Shown here: positions 1 to 10,764 of the stretch, piece by piece
How positions within the stretch are numbered: the first letter of the stretch is position 1
Layout: each line of letters starts with the position of its first letter
Assembly (NCBI GenBank): GCA_022225965.2
Contig: JAKJXP020000019.1
Span: 310,001 to 374,000 of the forward strand
Direction: 5' to 3'
DNA length: 64,000 nt
Origin: Diatrype stigma
Lineage: Eukaryota > Ascomycota > Sordariomycetes > Xylariales > Diatrypaceae
Notes under the pieces: generated by a model
Databases searched by the model: none
Told to the model about the DNA's origin: nothing
What the model saw: only the letters and a program-made list of their open reading frames with translations
Program-made: the position numbers and the translations under genes

Positions 1-328
1 GGGTTATGTTATATTGCTTGATCTAGCTGCTGAACCGCCTAACTCGAGCAGTTGTGAAATAGGAGAAATCGTCACCTCTCACCCGCTGTAGTATCAATCA
101 CCCCCCTTCCATCATTATCATCGTCATAATCATTAGATCGGAACCCCCCGGCCAACCCTGATGTCTTCGCCCAGTAAGGGTATCTATCTCTTGAACCAAA
201 TGCACGAATGCGCTCTATATATATTTGTTGTGACGCTAGACTTTTACCTATCCTATCTAACCATAACTATCAATCAGTATTCCACGCTGTGGCAACCACT
301 GAGTATCAATTGGGCAGCAGCCCAGATA
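1..328. other. Intergenic stretch downstream of the first gene
   Basis: No open frame here has coding character. Since the next gene reads on the minus strand and stops at 329, this stretch should hold its 3' untranslated region and whatever lies beyond the window edge. I see no repeat or RNA gene. Confidence 0.5.
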
Positions 329-3112
329 CTATAGGAGCAGCCTCTGCCAAGATCCGCCAAGAATCTTCTGGCTGGATGACTGAAGGGAGAGCTTCCTGCC
401 AACGCTGGAGTGTACTTGAAAAAGACACTGCGCCAAGTCGTAGATTTTATCGCCAAATCTAGACCAGAGGACCGGGATGCGGAAGCTGCTCGACAAAGTC
501 GAACGTTGTGCATGTGCTGTTCTTTTGGCTGCACGGGGAGACATGGTTTGCAAGAACATCGAGGATGTCATTGTCAGGACGACAATGGGGGCCACGATGT
601 GGGGTAAAGTCATAGCCACAGGAGTGAGTATGAGAGCAGCTAGGCAGTTGACGATAGTCGAAGTCTGGGTAAGTCGCGCGTCGCGAGCGATCTTCCATCC
701 TTTTCTGCCGGCAAAAAAGTTCCTGGCCGATTCGCAACGCTGACTTTGCCCTGAAATAGACCAGAGAAGAGCCGCAGCAAATAGCGAAACGATAAGCATA
801 GGCTGTTGGATGGCTGCATCAGACGTCCTCGTACATTGGGTGGTGTCAGACAGTGCTGTAATAAGTCCGATTGCAACAATGATTCCAATCGTGTCAGTGG
901 TCGAACTGTCGATGACGCTCCAGCTGTAGCATGGCGCCTCCTGGATACCAGAAGCACCACTCCTGTTCTGCGACTTGCTTGCACTGGCTTTGGAGAGCTG
1001 GGTAAAGAATGCTCTTCCGGTGCTGTTTCGGGTCACGATATTGTGAGATCCAGTCTGTGACATCGCAGATGTTCTTCTTGCCAGGTCAGAGCGGTCGCCA
1101 GAACCTGCAGAATGCCGATTTGGTGCAGTCACCGAACGTCGGAACGAGCGATAGCTGAAACCGACGAACTTTCGAGGACTATGCAGAGTACTGCGTGAAT
1201 CCATGGAATCGTGCAACGACACTTCCGAGCCCCTCACTACCCTTGTAGCATATGCCGGATCTAGCGAGACATGACTAGCATCATCAGGTGGGTCAAGTCT
1301 TGCTTGTGAGCTCAGGGAGCTTGTTGTAGCCACTCTGTTTTGAGGATCTTCGAAGAAGGTCGCTCCAGAGGGTTGGGCAAATCCGGCTTCGCCGCGATGC
1401 TCTTGGCGGCTACGTTCTTCGCGTTCACGACCAGGTTCGTCACGCTCACCACATGGCCGACCGGGTATGACTGGAACATCTTCTGGCGAAATCAACGGTT
1501 GAGGTCGTTTGTCCGTCGGAACATGCTGAGCATCCCGCCCAGCCAGGCCAGTGTATCGTGCAACATCTGCACCTAGTCGGGCACTTGATCTGGTCTGCTC
1601 GTGTAGTGAGCTGAGCGCAGTTGTCATTGCCGCTCCGGCGGCAGTGGTAGCTTGGTAGGCACCCGTAGCAAAAGCTTGAGATGGGTCAAGATAAACTGGT
1701 TGTCGAGCTTGGCTGGACTCAGCCTGTGCGCCATCTGACACTCTCTGGTGTCGAATCTCGTCTAGACGATCAAATGGTAGGTCTGTATCACCACGATCTA
1801 CGCGATCACCGCGATCGACGTAATCAAAGTACTGCGAATTCTCCTGTCGAGGCGATGCCGCCCGTCGAGGCGATGCAGCTGCGATGTCCTTGGAGTAGCC
1901 AATCTCCTCATCGCAAGACGATCCTGGTGAGTACAGGTTGAAGTCGATGTAGTTCCTATTACGTTCGACGCCGCCGGGGTTGAGATATGGCAGTGCCGGC
2001 GCAGGTTCGCCGCTTGCAAACACACCCGAGTAATCGGTACCACAATTGACAGTCAAATCTGCAGCCGAAGCGAGACCGAAGTTATTCGAGGCAAGTCCCG
2101 GCATTGCCGGGGTTCGTGGTTGTGATGGCGAAGTGGAGTTCGTGAATGTGGTCGCCGGCGAGAATTGGTCTGCGTTGAAGCTCCAGTCGTTCTGAACGGT
2201 AGCCGACTCGTCTCCGTAGTTGATGAACTGGTCTTCCCAGCTCTCCATCGCGGCAAAGATGTCGATCTCATCAGCGGGAACAAATGCGGTATCGAAGGAT
2301 GGCGCATCCCATTGGGAAGGATTCTTTGCCTCGGCAGGCGGGCCCTGCAAACCAGCAAATGGTATCGGCGAGAAGCTAGCACTTTGCTTTGAAGTAGGTG
2401 CCTGCGATGTTGCCTTTGGGGCTACTGGTGACGACTTCCTCGCCTTCTTGGACGCCTTGGGCTCTGGGGAAAGGGAGTGCGAGGATCTTTTCTTATGGCT
2501 AGGGTCACAGCGGATCTTCTTTTTCCGGCACGCGTCGCAAGCCTTGATTATCCGCATGAGATGAGCGTGATCGCGCTGCTCCTTTGTCTTGCAGCCTCGA
2601 GATGCCGAATTTGTGACATCGACGCCTTCCCTAGTCATGATCTTCATACCGGGGATGTGAGAGAAATCGGCAGCGGTCGACTTCTTAGCTGGAGAGGGAG
2701 CCTTGAAACTCGAGGATGCCGAGGCATTGGTCCATTGGCTTTCCGACATAACGGGTGACGTGTTGAAAGAGCCGTAACCTGAATCCTGCAGGCTAACGGG
2801 TGATTCGAACGAGTCGGACGCACGTGATGGGTAAACCATGAAGAATTTGAACAGCTCACCAGTTGCAATGCTGTGCTGAACGAATTCGCATGTGACAACA
2901 GTACGCTTATCCAGGATAGAGGCGTTTCCGGGGACATAAGCATCGATCATCTCATCCAATTGCTTGGAGCCTATTTGAGGAAAGAATTGGAGAGGAACCC
3001 CAACCGCGGGCTGGCAGACCGAGAAGCCCATCAGGTTGTTGTTGGTGGTATTCTGTGAGGACGACATTATCCTGGTATGGTAGAAGGCGGGGCTCAAGTT
3101 GAAGGAATCCAC
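329..3112 (-). CDS. Orphan fungal protein with half a zinc cluster and C-terminal hydrophobic segments
   Basis: A single uninterrupted frame of 927 aa. Residues about 23-96 form an ordered N-terminal block around a QPAVGVPLQFFP motif. A basic segment at 190-210 carries CDACRKKKIRCDPSHKK, with Cys at 192, 195 and 202. This matches the first half (CX2CX6C) of a Zn2Cys6 cluster, but the second three cysteines do not follow. The middle is Ser/Pro-rich and disordered, with a short VDRGD-type repeat. From about residue 740 there are four hydrophobic stretches (about 741-755, 771-787, 818-836 and 838-855) that could be membrane helices. I infer a DNA- or nucleic-acid-binding protein, possibly membrane-tethered, but I recognise no named family. 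Met16 (ahead of SSSQNTT) is an equally good start. An unnoticed intron near the 3' end, or read-through into a 3' untranslated region, could create false helices. Confidence 0.75.
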   Translation of the reverse strand: MDSFNLSPAFYHTRIMSSSQNTTNNNLMGFSVCQPAVGVPLQFFPQIGSKQLDEMIDAYVPGNASILDKRTVVTCEFVQHSIATGELFKFFMVYPSRASDSFESPVSLQDSGYGSFNTSPVMSESQWTNASASSSFKAPSPAKKSTAADFSHIPGMKIMTREGVDVTNSASRGCKTKEQRDHAHLMRIIKACDACRKKKIRCDPSHKKRSSHSLSPEPKASKKARKSSPVAPKATSQAPTSKQSASFSPIPFAGLQGPPAEAKNPSQWDAPSFDTAFVPADEIDIFAAMESWEDQFINYGDESATVQNDWSFNADQFSPATTFTNSTSPSQPRTPAMPGLASNNFGLASAADLTVNCGTDYSGVFASGEPAPALPYLNPGGVERNRNYIDFNLYSPGSSCDEEIGYSKDIAAASPRRAASPRQENSQYFDYVDRGDRVDRGDTDLPFDRLDEIRHQRVSDGAQAESSQARQPVYLDPSQAFATGAYQATTAAGAAMTTALSSLHEQTRSSARLGADVARYTGLAGRDAQHVPTDKRPQPLISPEDVPVIPGRPCGERDEPGREREERSRQEHRGEAGFAQPSGATFFEDPQNRVATTSSLSSQARLDPPDDASHVSLDPAYATRVVRGSEVSLHDSMDSRSTLHSPRKFVGFSYRSFRRSVTAPNRHSAGSGDRSDLARRTSAMSQTGSHNIVTRNSTGRAFFTQLSKASASKSQNRSGASGIQEAPCYSWSVIDSSTTDTIGIIVAIGLITALSDTTQCTRTSDAAIQQPMLIVSLFAAALLWSISGQSQRCESARNFFAGRKGWKIARDARLTQTSTIVNCLAALILTPVAMTLPHIVAPIVVLTMTSSMFLQTMSPRAAKRTAHAQRSTLSSSFRIPVLWSRFGDKIYDLAQCLFQVHSSVGRKLSLQSSSQKILGGSWQRLLL

Positions 3113-3519
3113 GGTGTCAATGGTAGAAATTAGAGGGTTTGTTCAGGGGGTGCTTGAGTAACCTGGATAACCGCAATGGTGTGGTATAGGAGTATGTGAC
3201 TCTATTATGAGGATGATGATTGGTCCTATGAGTGGGTTCTACATACGGTCAATGGGATTTGATCGTGTCATGCGAATTGGAACCTCTTTCGCTTGCTTAC
3301 CTTGCTGTGTTGTAGCAAGATGCCGGTTTGTCGGCTGACACCGAAGTGGACAATTGGGATCCAATTTGGCAGATAGGGGAATGGTATATACTAGAGGAGA
3401 GAGGTATATTATGGAAGAAGGGGAATGTTCAGCTAGACGACTGAAACGATTGGTAACAGCCGTAATGAGTGAGTGAGAGAGTGAGTGTATAGTATAGACT
3501 ATAGACGTGTAGACCAGCT

Positions 3520-3551
<32 letters not shown>

Positions 3552-3552
3552 N
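3520..3552. repeat. 32-base poly-G run ending in an N
   Basis: Thirty-two consecutive G residues followed by one N. An N at the edge of a homopolymer marks an unresolved assembly point. Poly-G is the typical dark-cycle artefact of two-colour sequencing chemistry, so the length, and perhaps the existence, of this run is doubtful. Confidence 0.9.
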
Positions 3553-5969
3553 ATCCATAGACGTCGTGGGGGGGAGGTGCTGTGTCTATGAGACAGGCAA
3601 CAGGGACCAACCGAGACCGGATAGAGCGTCTGGAGTGTCAATGGACCCTTGAACAATGTGATGCCTGAACCTCGAGTATAGCGATGGCTACGAGGTCTCA
3701 AAGTCAAAGGGATAGATGGTGAATTGTTCAGTAACAAAGTGGAAGACGGGGGAAAAGGGAAGAGAACCACTTGAGGCCGGGAGGGAGTCACGGAGTGATA
3801 TTTGACTTTCTGACTGAGGCCTCGATGGGGGCTTCGAAGCGACGGCAGCTGCAAAGCCTCGCTCATAGCCCCCGGGTCCAGTTCACGGCGAGCAGAAAGC
3901 GGTTAGACGCTGTGGAGCCGGAAGGTTCCCAAGGCCGATCCCAGTCGGGCCTAGCAGCAGGGTTCAAGTACCCAGGCCGCTCCATTGTTAGTGCTTGCTA
4001 CGGTCATCGCGGGTTGTGCACTAACAAATCAGCTGCATACTCAGCCCTAAGAATAGGCCAAATACCAGCAGGCCAGACAGGCACACGATATGCATGGGTG
4101 ACTGAGGCATCAACTTCTCGGCGAGCGTCTGATTGGACCGCCGACGATGACTCAGACCCGCACAACTACGACATACACACCCACCTTGGTTTACCACCTT
4201 TTACCACCATTCCACCACTCCACCACTCCACCATTTACCACCTGCACCATTGTTGGCTCGCCGTCTCCCCTGCTCGCTCCATCGATGATGCTCTGCATGA
4301 GGAAGTCCAGTCATCCTGTATCTTTCTCATCTTCGTGCTGTCTCAGTGCAACACAACGAAGTAAGCTGGAATACTACGTATACTATGCAGCCCATCGTAC
4401 CTGGCAATCAATTGTGTGGTCTGAAGAACGCAGACGGGGAGTTCCGTCGCAGTCTTGATTATTAGATGGGTAGTACTGTAGGTATTCGAGCGGACCCTTG
4501 AGACCAAGGAACTACCCCATACATTCCATAATATCGTAGGTTAGTAGTCCAACACAGCCCCTCCAGCCTCTGCAGCAGCTGAGAAGCAGCTCTTGTTGTA
4601 TGGAGTATAACCCACTGCCTGGCACGTCCTGGCTGCTCAAGAGGTTTCAGGTCTCAGCTTTGGAACCCACCTTGGCTCACTCGAATCCCCGCGAGGAGAG
4701 AGAATGCGGGGCCATGATATAGTGACCACCTAAGTATGAGCCTAGCAGCCCTAGGTATATATAACCTTAAGTCTTTATATTGCTGGTAGTGGGGAGCTAT
4801 AGCAAAAGCTACTAACCACATGTGTAGGCCGTGTGACTCAGCTCTTAACTACTCTGCTCTTAACTAATAGTTATCCCAAGTAAGGAAGTATACCGAGATA
4901 AGTAAGCCAGTATCTTCATGGGTTTGAAATACTCTGGCATTGTATATTCGGCTATGTATATCGTATATCGATCAGCCTCAGATTCACCACAGCATCCCAT
5001 CTGCGAGTACCGGTTCAATAACAATGGTGCCATGGCAGCTTCCGTTCCAGTAGGTGAAGCCAAGACGTCAAAGGATGGGTCGAGACGAGATAGACACGAT
5101 ACAGAGTTGGTGGGAAGGCCGGGGTCATCGATCTCTGTAGTGTGGTCGTGCCCATAAGGCGGGAACTAGCTAAGCTCTCAGCTCTCCCGGCAGTTCGGGT
5201 GCAGGTGTAGAATACGTATGTTGCCAGGCAGGTAGGGTCGTGAATCCACACGTTGGTGTAAAGTATCGACCTAAAAGCAAAGGGGGCTGGGGTCGATGCA
5301 GGTACCTATATACCAGTAGTCCAGGTAGCTGTGTCGTGTGTTGGCGATGGGCTCACATGGTGCTAGGATATACTCTGTATCATACATGTTTATATATTTA
5401 AGTTTCCAAACCAGTGAATACTCCCTACCTACCTACCATATATCCGCTATCCCCAGCTTGAGGTATGGGCTTGGTATCTTAGTAAACATATGGTATACAC
5501 CAAAGATCTGACGCTGAACTCTGAGCTGGGTAGGCAGCTAGTTACCCGGACTTTCCATTATAGTCCAACACCAGGAAGTTACATCTACGATCATGCAAAC
5601 TACCTTGTCCACTTCGACATGCCACGAGGCTTCGACCCGGGAGACGGGAACGTCCCCACGTGTCTTCCACACCCACCCATCCACCCGTACGTACATGTAG
5701 GTACTAGGTAATATGAACAACGCACTCCAGTCAGGAGGTAGGTCCAGGTCCAGGGTCCGCCCCTCCTACTGACATACTTCTTTTCAGCCACCTATCTAAA
5801 CGTCAGCCTCTCCCGTCCGTGCAGCCGAAGAAGATCCACGGCGATCCGGCCCGTCCGGGATCCCACACGCCAAGGTTCAGCTTCCCCACCCCCTATCGTA
5901 GCTACGAGGCGCAGTCTGGCTCTCTCGTATGCCTGTTGCCTGACACTACACCATACGGCCAGCTCCTGT

Positions 5970-6054
5970 TATATAAAGCTCCCCTTTGATCTCTCCCCCC
6001 CCCCTTATGCTCTCTCCCTTCTCTGTTTTCCCCCCTTCCCCTTCTCTCTTCCCA
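5970..6054 (+). promoter_or_regulatory. TATA box plus pyrimidine tract without a downstream gene
   Basis: TATATAAAG at 5970-5978 is followed at 5991-6054 by an almost pure C/T tract on the plus strand ending in CCCAG. This arrangement is common in fungal core promoters just upstream of transcription start sites. No convincing plus-strand coding frame follows, so it may drive a non-coding or very short transcript, or be a chance low-complexity tract. Confidence 0.25.
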
Positions 6055-7665
6055 GGTCAGTCAGGGCTAGCCTGGTATAGAAGGGATAGAATAAACCGGA
6101 CCGGGTATAGACATCGTCACCGTCAGAGACAAATGCCTAGAGTTGTGAGGATACTTCGTTTCGTCTGATAATTCTGCCTGAAGAAGGGGGAGAACTGATA
6201 GAAAGGGGTATACATAACACCTCCGTGCCATGTCAAGGTCTGCCTGAGATACACCGTGTCGGCCAGTCATGCAGTCTGCTATTCATAAATTCAGGAATAG
6301 CTCGAGGGATCATTGATGGGGGTTATCAATAGTCCAACAAGGAAAAACTGCGTAGGTGCCGCACCAAGCCGATTCCAGTCTATATATCTGCCTACATGTT
6401 AGACGCCTTCACGTACATATATATCAAATATACATCGAACAGAAAAAGGGGTGTACAAAAGTCTACTTAATCCAGTCCCCTCCTATTGACACCCATCTAG
6501 CCTCCCAAGCTCGAAGCCAGCCAGCCAGCCGGTCGACTTTTGATATCTGTTATCTACACGAAACTCATAAGCCCATGAACAGCATGCAACTGTGAAGATG
6601 ACGGCGTGCTAATCAAACATAGGTATAGTCTAACGCAGAACCTAATAATACAGGACAAACCACGGACGAAAAAAGGCACAACCGAGAAACCCCCTGTCTG
6701 TACATATATATACCCTTACAACCAATCTGATGATCCTACGTTCAAAATCCGGCCGAACGAATAAACAACAGGGCCCGGAGTCAGTGCTGCTAGTTCGTTA
6801 GCGCGCACGGCGTCTCGCCTCGCCTCACCTCCGACGACACACACCTTGGTCGCTGCCGGGCCCGGGTCCTTCCCATCCCCGTCGTCCCCCTTGGGAACGG
6901 ACCTGCGTGGCCAGAGACCACACAAGCAGCACCAGCACCAGCGTCGTCACAGAAAGAATATACAGGGATTCTCCTCCTCCACCACCATCCATCGGCCACC
7001 GCATCATACCCAGCTCCAACTTCAGCACGCTATGGCAACGATGATGATAACGCGGAACATAACATGACAGCACCTCGAGCGCAAGACGCCGCGACGCAAC
7101 GCCTCCCAACGACGACGGAGCAGTAGTGGGCCGGAAAGGTCACCATTACCGCCATGATGGCGGAAAGGCATGATGGCGGGGAGGAGGCGACTACCCATAG
7201 TAGGTAATAATGGGTGCGGCGGTACCATGGGACCTGTACCTAGATCTAAACCGAGGGAACGACGGAGGGGGAGTCGAGCTGGATGGATCTCCATCGGGTA
7301 CTGAATGAAGGGAGAACGCTGTAGATGGGCTTCCGATTTATTTGTCCCGCAACGACGGTGGTAGTCGCGACGAGAAGTGCTGATCACAGCGCCACCACCA
7401 ACACCATCATCGTTGCCTTGGGAGGGTTTGGCGGCACCGGCATTTGTACAGTAGGGACACGGCAATACACTTCCAGTCCCTTTATCCCGTGTCCTAATAA
7501 TCATCGTCATCGTCGCCAGTATCGCTGCTGCTATCCGCCTGGATGGCGCTCGACCGTAAACGACGGCGGCGGGGCGAAGACACAGGATAGAAGCCGAGGC
7601 GGAAATACCACGCCTGCGGATGGTGGTAGTGGTTATACTCCCGCAGTTGCCGGTATCCATCCCTA

Positions 7666-9613
7666 TTACCCCCCACGACCACCGCCCCCGCCCGACGAGA
7701 ACGAACCCCACCAGGAACGTGCTCCTCCTCCTCCACCACCACCTGCAGTCCAACCCCCATCCCCACCACCACCACCACTCCACGAAAACGCGCCCTCCGA
7801 ATACCCCGAAGCAAGTGACTCCAGATCGCCATCGCCGTCACCATCGTCATCGCCATCATCCGCGCCCGCATCCGTCCCAACACTACCGGGCTCGCAATCA
7901 TGGATCGAGTAGCAGCCGTAATACCACTTCTGCAGTATCGCACCTCCGCCTCCGCCACCACTATCGCCGCTTCCTCTTGTGGTGGTCGTGTTGTTGTTGT
8001 TGCTGTAGGGCGAGCAGCCCTCGGCCAGACAGCCGCCGGGCACGTTCCAGCCGGGCCACATGGACTTGCACGCCAGGCACAGCGACATGCGGGGCTCGGG
8101 CTCGGCCTCGCGGACGGCGTGGTGCGCCGCTTCGAAGTGCCGGTGCAGCTCGTGGAAGGGGCCCGTCCACATGCATCCGGCTTCGTTCTCGCCTGGTCCG
8201 GCGGTGGTGTCGTGTGTTGCTGTTGTTGTTGAGGGTCCGTACTGGCATTTCCAAATCGTCGCGAGGCCTGGGCCGAGCATTTGGCTGCCGATCGGTATTA
8301 CCTGTATATCCCCTTGCTTCTGCTGCTGTTGAGTTTGCGGTTGCGGCTTCTGCTGGTGGTGTTGGTGTTGGTGTTGGTGTCGTTGTTGGTACGGGTGTGG
8401 CTGCATGGTGGTCTCGGTGGTCCGTTGGTACGAGTAAGGAGAGAGCTGTTGGCTATAGCTGCGGTGACGGTAGGTGTTGCTACGGTTCTGGTGAGGCTGG
8501 CGGTTGTCGTGCTGCTGCTGTTGCTGCTGAGGTTGCCAGAATTGGTGGAACGAGAACTGCGGCTGCGGCTGGGACCGCCGCGGCGGCAGCGGCTCGTACT
8601 GCCGTTGCGGCGATAGCGGCGAGGATGACAGCAGCGCGGGGCTCGAGCCGGGCAGGTAGGGGTTGCCGATGGCAGACTCGGCCACCATCTGGGGGTGGAG
8701 GTAGACCGAGGCGGTGTCGAACCGGTTGACCAAGCGCTCGACGTTGTTGCGTGGCACGGCCGGAAGGGGGTCGGCGAGGTGGTCGTACTCGTCGGTGGTC
8801 GCGGTCGTGCTATTGTGAGCCGACGGCGACGATGAAGACGACAGCGACGGGTCTGTTAGCAGGATCCCGCCGCCCGTGGCGAAGAAGGAGTGCTCCGGTT
8901 GCTGCTCGAAGGGGGTTGTTGTTGTTACTACTGCTGGGGGTGGTTCCCTCGGTGCCAGGTACGGCGTGGGCCTGCTGTTGCTGCTGCTGCTATGCGACAG
9001 CCGGTGCTGGCGACGCTCGGTTGTCATCTGCCCCCTGCGGTACGCTTCCTCCAGCTTACTAAAGTCGTAGCAGTCGCACTATAAGGGGAAAAACCAAGGA
9101 GGTCAGTAAGGCTTGGTCCGAATAACGCAATCCAGCTAGTTAAGTCCAGGGGCAATAGTGACTACTCACAGTCGTCTTCTTCTGTCGGTGCTTGTCACAT
9201 GTGAGCTTCAGCTTTCGCTTGAGCGCGGTGTGAAACCTCGTGTCCGCATCGAGTGGGCGATTCCTCCTCCCGCGCAGCCGTCGGGTATGACCATTGTTTG
9301 TCGCCGTCGGCTCTAGGGGGGCGGGCGTCGGCGGGTCCTCGGAGCCGGAGCGATTCGAGCTCGCACAGCTTTCGCTCCGGGTCATGGCGGGTCCGGCATT
9401 TGGGGGAATGAGTAGGTCGTCATTCGTGTGAGACGCGACCTGGTGGCGGGTTTGCTCTGCTTTCGTCTGGTTGTATATCCTCTGGTTCTCTTCGGTCGGC
9501 TCTACTACTCTCCTGGAAGAAGGGACACAACTGCCGGAACTAGGAGATCTCGACAGTGTTTGGTGCGAATGTGACTTCCAGCCACTGTCATCATATTCAT
9601 ACGGTAGCGGCAT
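7666..9613 (-). CDS. Fungal cysteine/histidine-rich protein with poly-Q and poly-G tracts, two exons
   Basis: Exon 1 (9613-9170) and exon 2 (9078-7666) join across a 91-base intron, 9079-9169, with a GTGAGT donor and TTATAG acceptor. The join is in frame and restores a coherent motif, KLTCDKHRQKKTT followed by CDCYDFSKLEEAY (about residues 136-163). The product is about 618 aa. Downstream are Ser-, Gln- and His-rich stretches. A Cys/His block follows: C426, C450 and the H457-H468 cluster (FHELHRHFEAAHH) resemble an irregular C2H2 finger, with further cysteines at 482, 485, 498 and 503. The acidic-to-Gly-rich tail ends in repeated GGGG. I infer a zinc-binding, probably nuclear protein; I cannot name a function. 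Start chosen as the first Met of the open frame. Confidence 0.75.
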
Positions 9614-10764
9614 GGCCGGCAGTTAGAGAATAGTCGCAAAGCCTTCCGCTGCTCAAGTGACCAACCGTTATAGCCTTGCCAATGGTAACTTTGGTTTTTT
9701 CCCAGAGCAGTTCTGTTCGCAAGAGCAATAGAAGAGAAGTATAGGCAACACTTGGAGCTTTTAGAAATACAAGATAACAAGCACAGACGAGGTGGTTGCG
9801 AAAGTATATTGCGTGACCGCGATATTGAAAGAGACAATATCAAGAAGAATCAATGAGTCAACCTGAGGCCGTGAAGAGAAAAGAGGAAACATAAATGAGA
9901 ATCAAGTAAAGTAGAAGGAACCCGCTTGAAATTTGTGCTTTCGCCGCATCTTCATACTCGGCTCGAGGCTGACCGCGAGGCAGATCATGCCTACTTACTA
10001 TAAGTCCCCATCGCATGGTTCGCGGCCAACTGGTTAAGCTGCGCACACCCTACCTTGCCTTGCCTTATACCCCCACCCATGACGGGCTGCCATAGAGCTT
10101 GAACAAGGCCAGTGACCAATCATAATCGACCTGAAAATATCAGGAGACCCAGGTATCAACGTTCATGATGTGGTAAAGCATGGAGAGTGGATAGTAAATT
10201 TGCTACCTCATCTCTATGTTGGCAATTGAGGCCAATTCGCCCAATCCATTCGGTGAATCACACGTCTGGGCGTCATGAGAAAGAAGTAGGAGATTTGCCA
10301 GCGTAAAGGGAGCGAGGGTTGAGGGGGGTTTTGTCAAGTCGTAGCGTGCGGGGCTTGATGTGACCGACTTCGGATGCTTCCAAGAATATTCGTCAGAGAC
10401 AAACAAAGCGCACATTATTGCACTTTCAACGCTACAAGCCGGACCCCTACAAAGCAGCTACGAATAGAGAGAGTGCTGAGACTGTCCAATGGTTCCATTT
10501 TTAAGACATCATCAATAGTAGCAGCTCGACCATACACTGTGCAGTTGGGCTTGAATAATCCCTGCGCAAACCCTTCATCATCCTATGCGTCCTTCCGACG
10601 GCGATACAAGATCGTTTTGTCTTGTGGTGCCCGACTTCCCAAAGCTGGGTTCGGTCCGGACCACACTCCCTGAAAAGGATTTTGAATCTGGGGCTGGGTC
10701 GTGTGAAGCCTTACTTTTGAATCGACATGCGTGTCATTGTTATGTATCATGTAAATCATGTAAA
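9614..10764. other. Intergenic region between two minus-strand genes
   Basis: Should contain the promoter and leader of the 7666-9613 gene and the 3' untranslated region of the DUF2439 gene. A triplicated ATCATGTAA unit lies at about 10747-10771, crossing into the coding end of the next gene. No additional gene is supported. Confidence 0.5.

Larger units (their letters stand above)
3113..7665. other. 4.5-kb intergenic region
   Basis: Lies upstream of the 329-3112 gene and downstream of the 7666-9613 gene. Open frames here are short, overlap one another on both strands and lack ordered protein character. The stretch holds a poly-G/N run at 3520-3552, repeated CCACTC units near 4210-4235, a TATA-plus-pyrimidine promoter-like stretch at 5970-6054 and AT-rich microsatellite patches. 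The segment 6716-7665 should include the 3' untranslated region of the next minus-strand gene. Confidence 0.5.

Noticed and set aside
3771..4364. 197-codon plus-strand open frame
   Set aside because: No domain, signal or codon texture; low-complexity CCACTC repeats inside and overlapping frames on both strands.
7022..7783. 253-codon minus-strand open frame rich in Trp, Gly and Arg
   Set aside because: Overlaps the true minus-strand gene's end in another frame and lies mostly in its 3' untranslated region; no ordered features.
7620..8729. 369-codon plus-strand open frame rich in His, Pro and Arg
   Set aside because: Antisense to the 7666-9613 gene; composition comes from the poly-Gly and Gln codons of the real frame.
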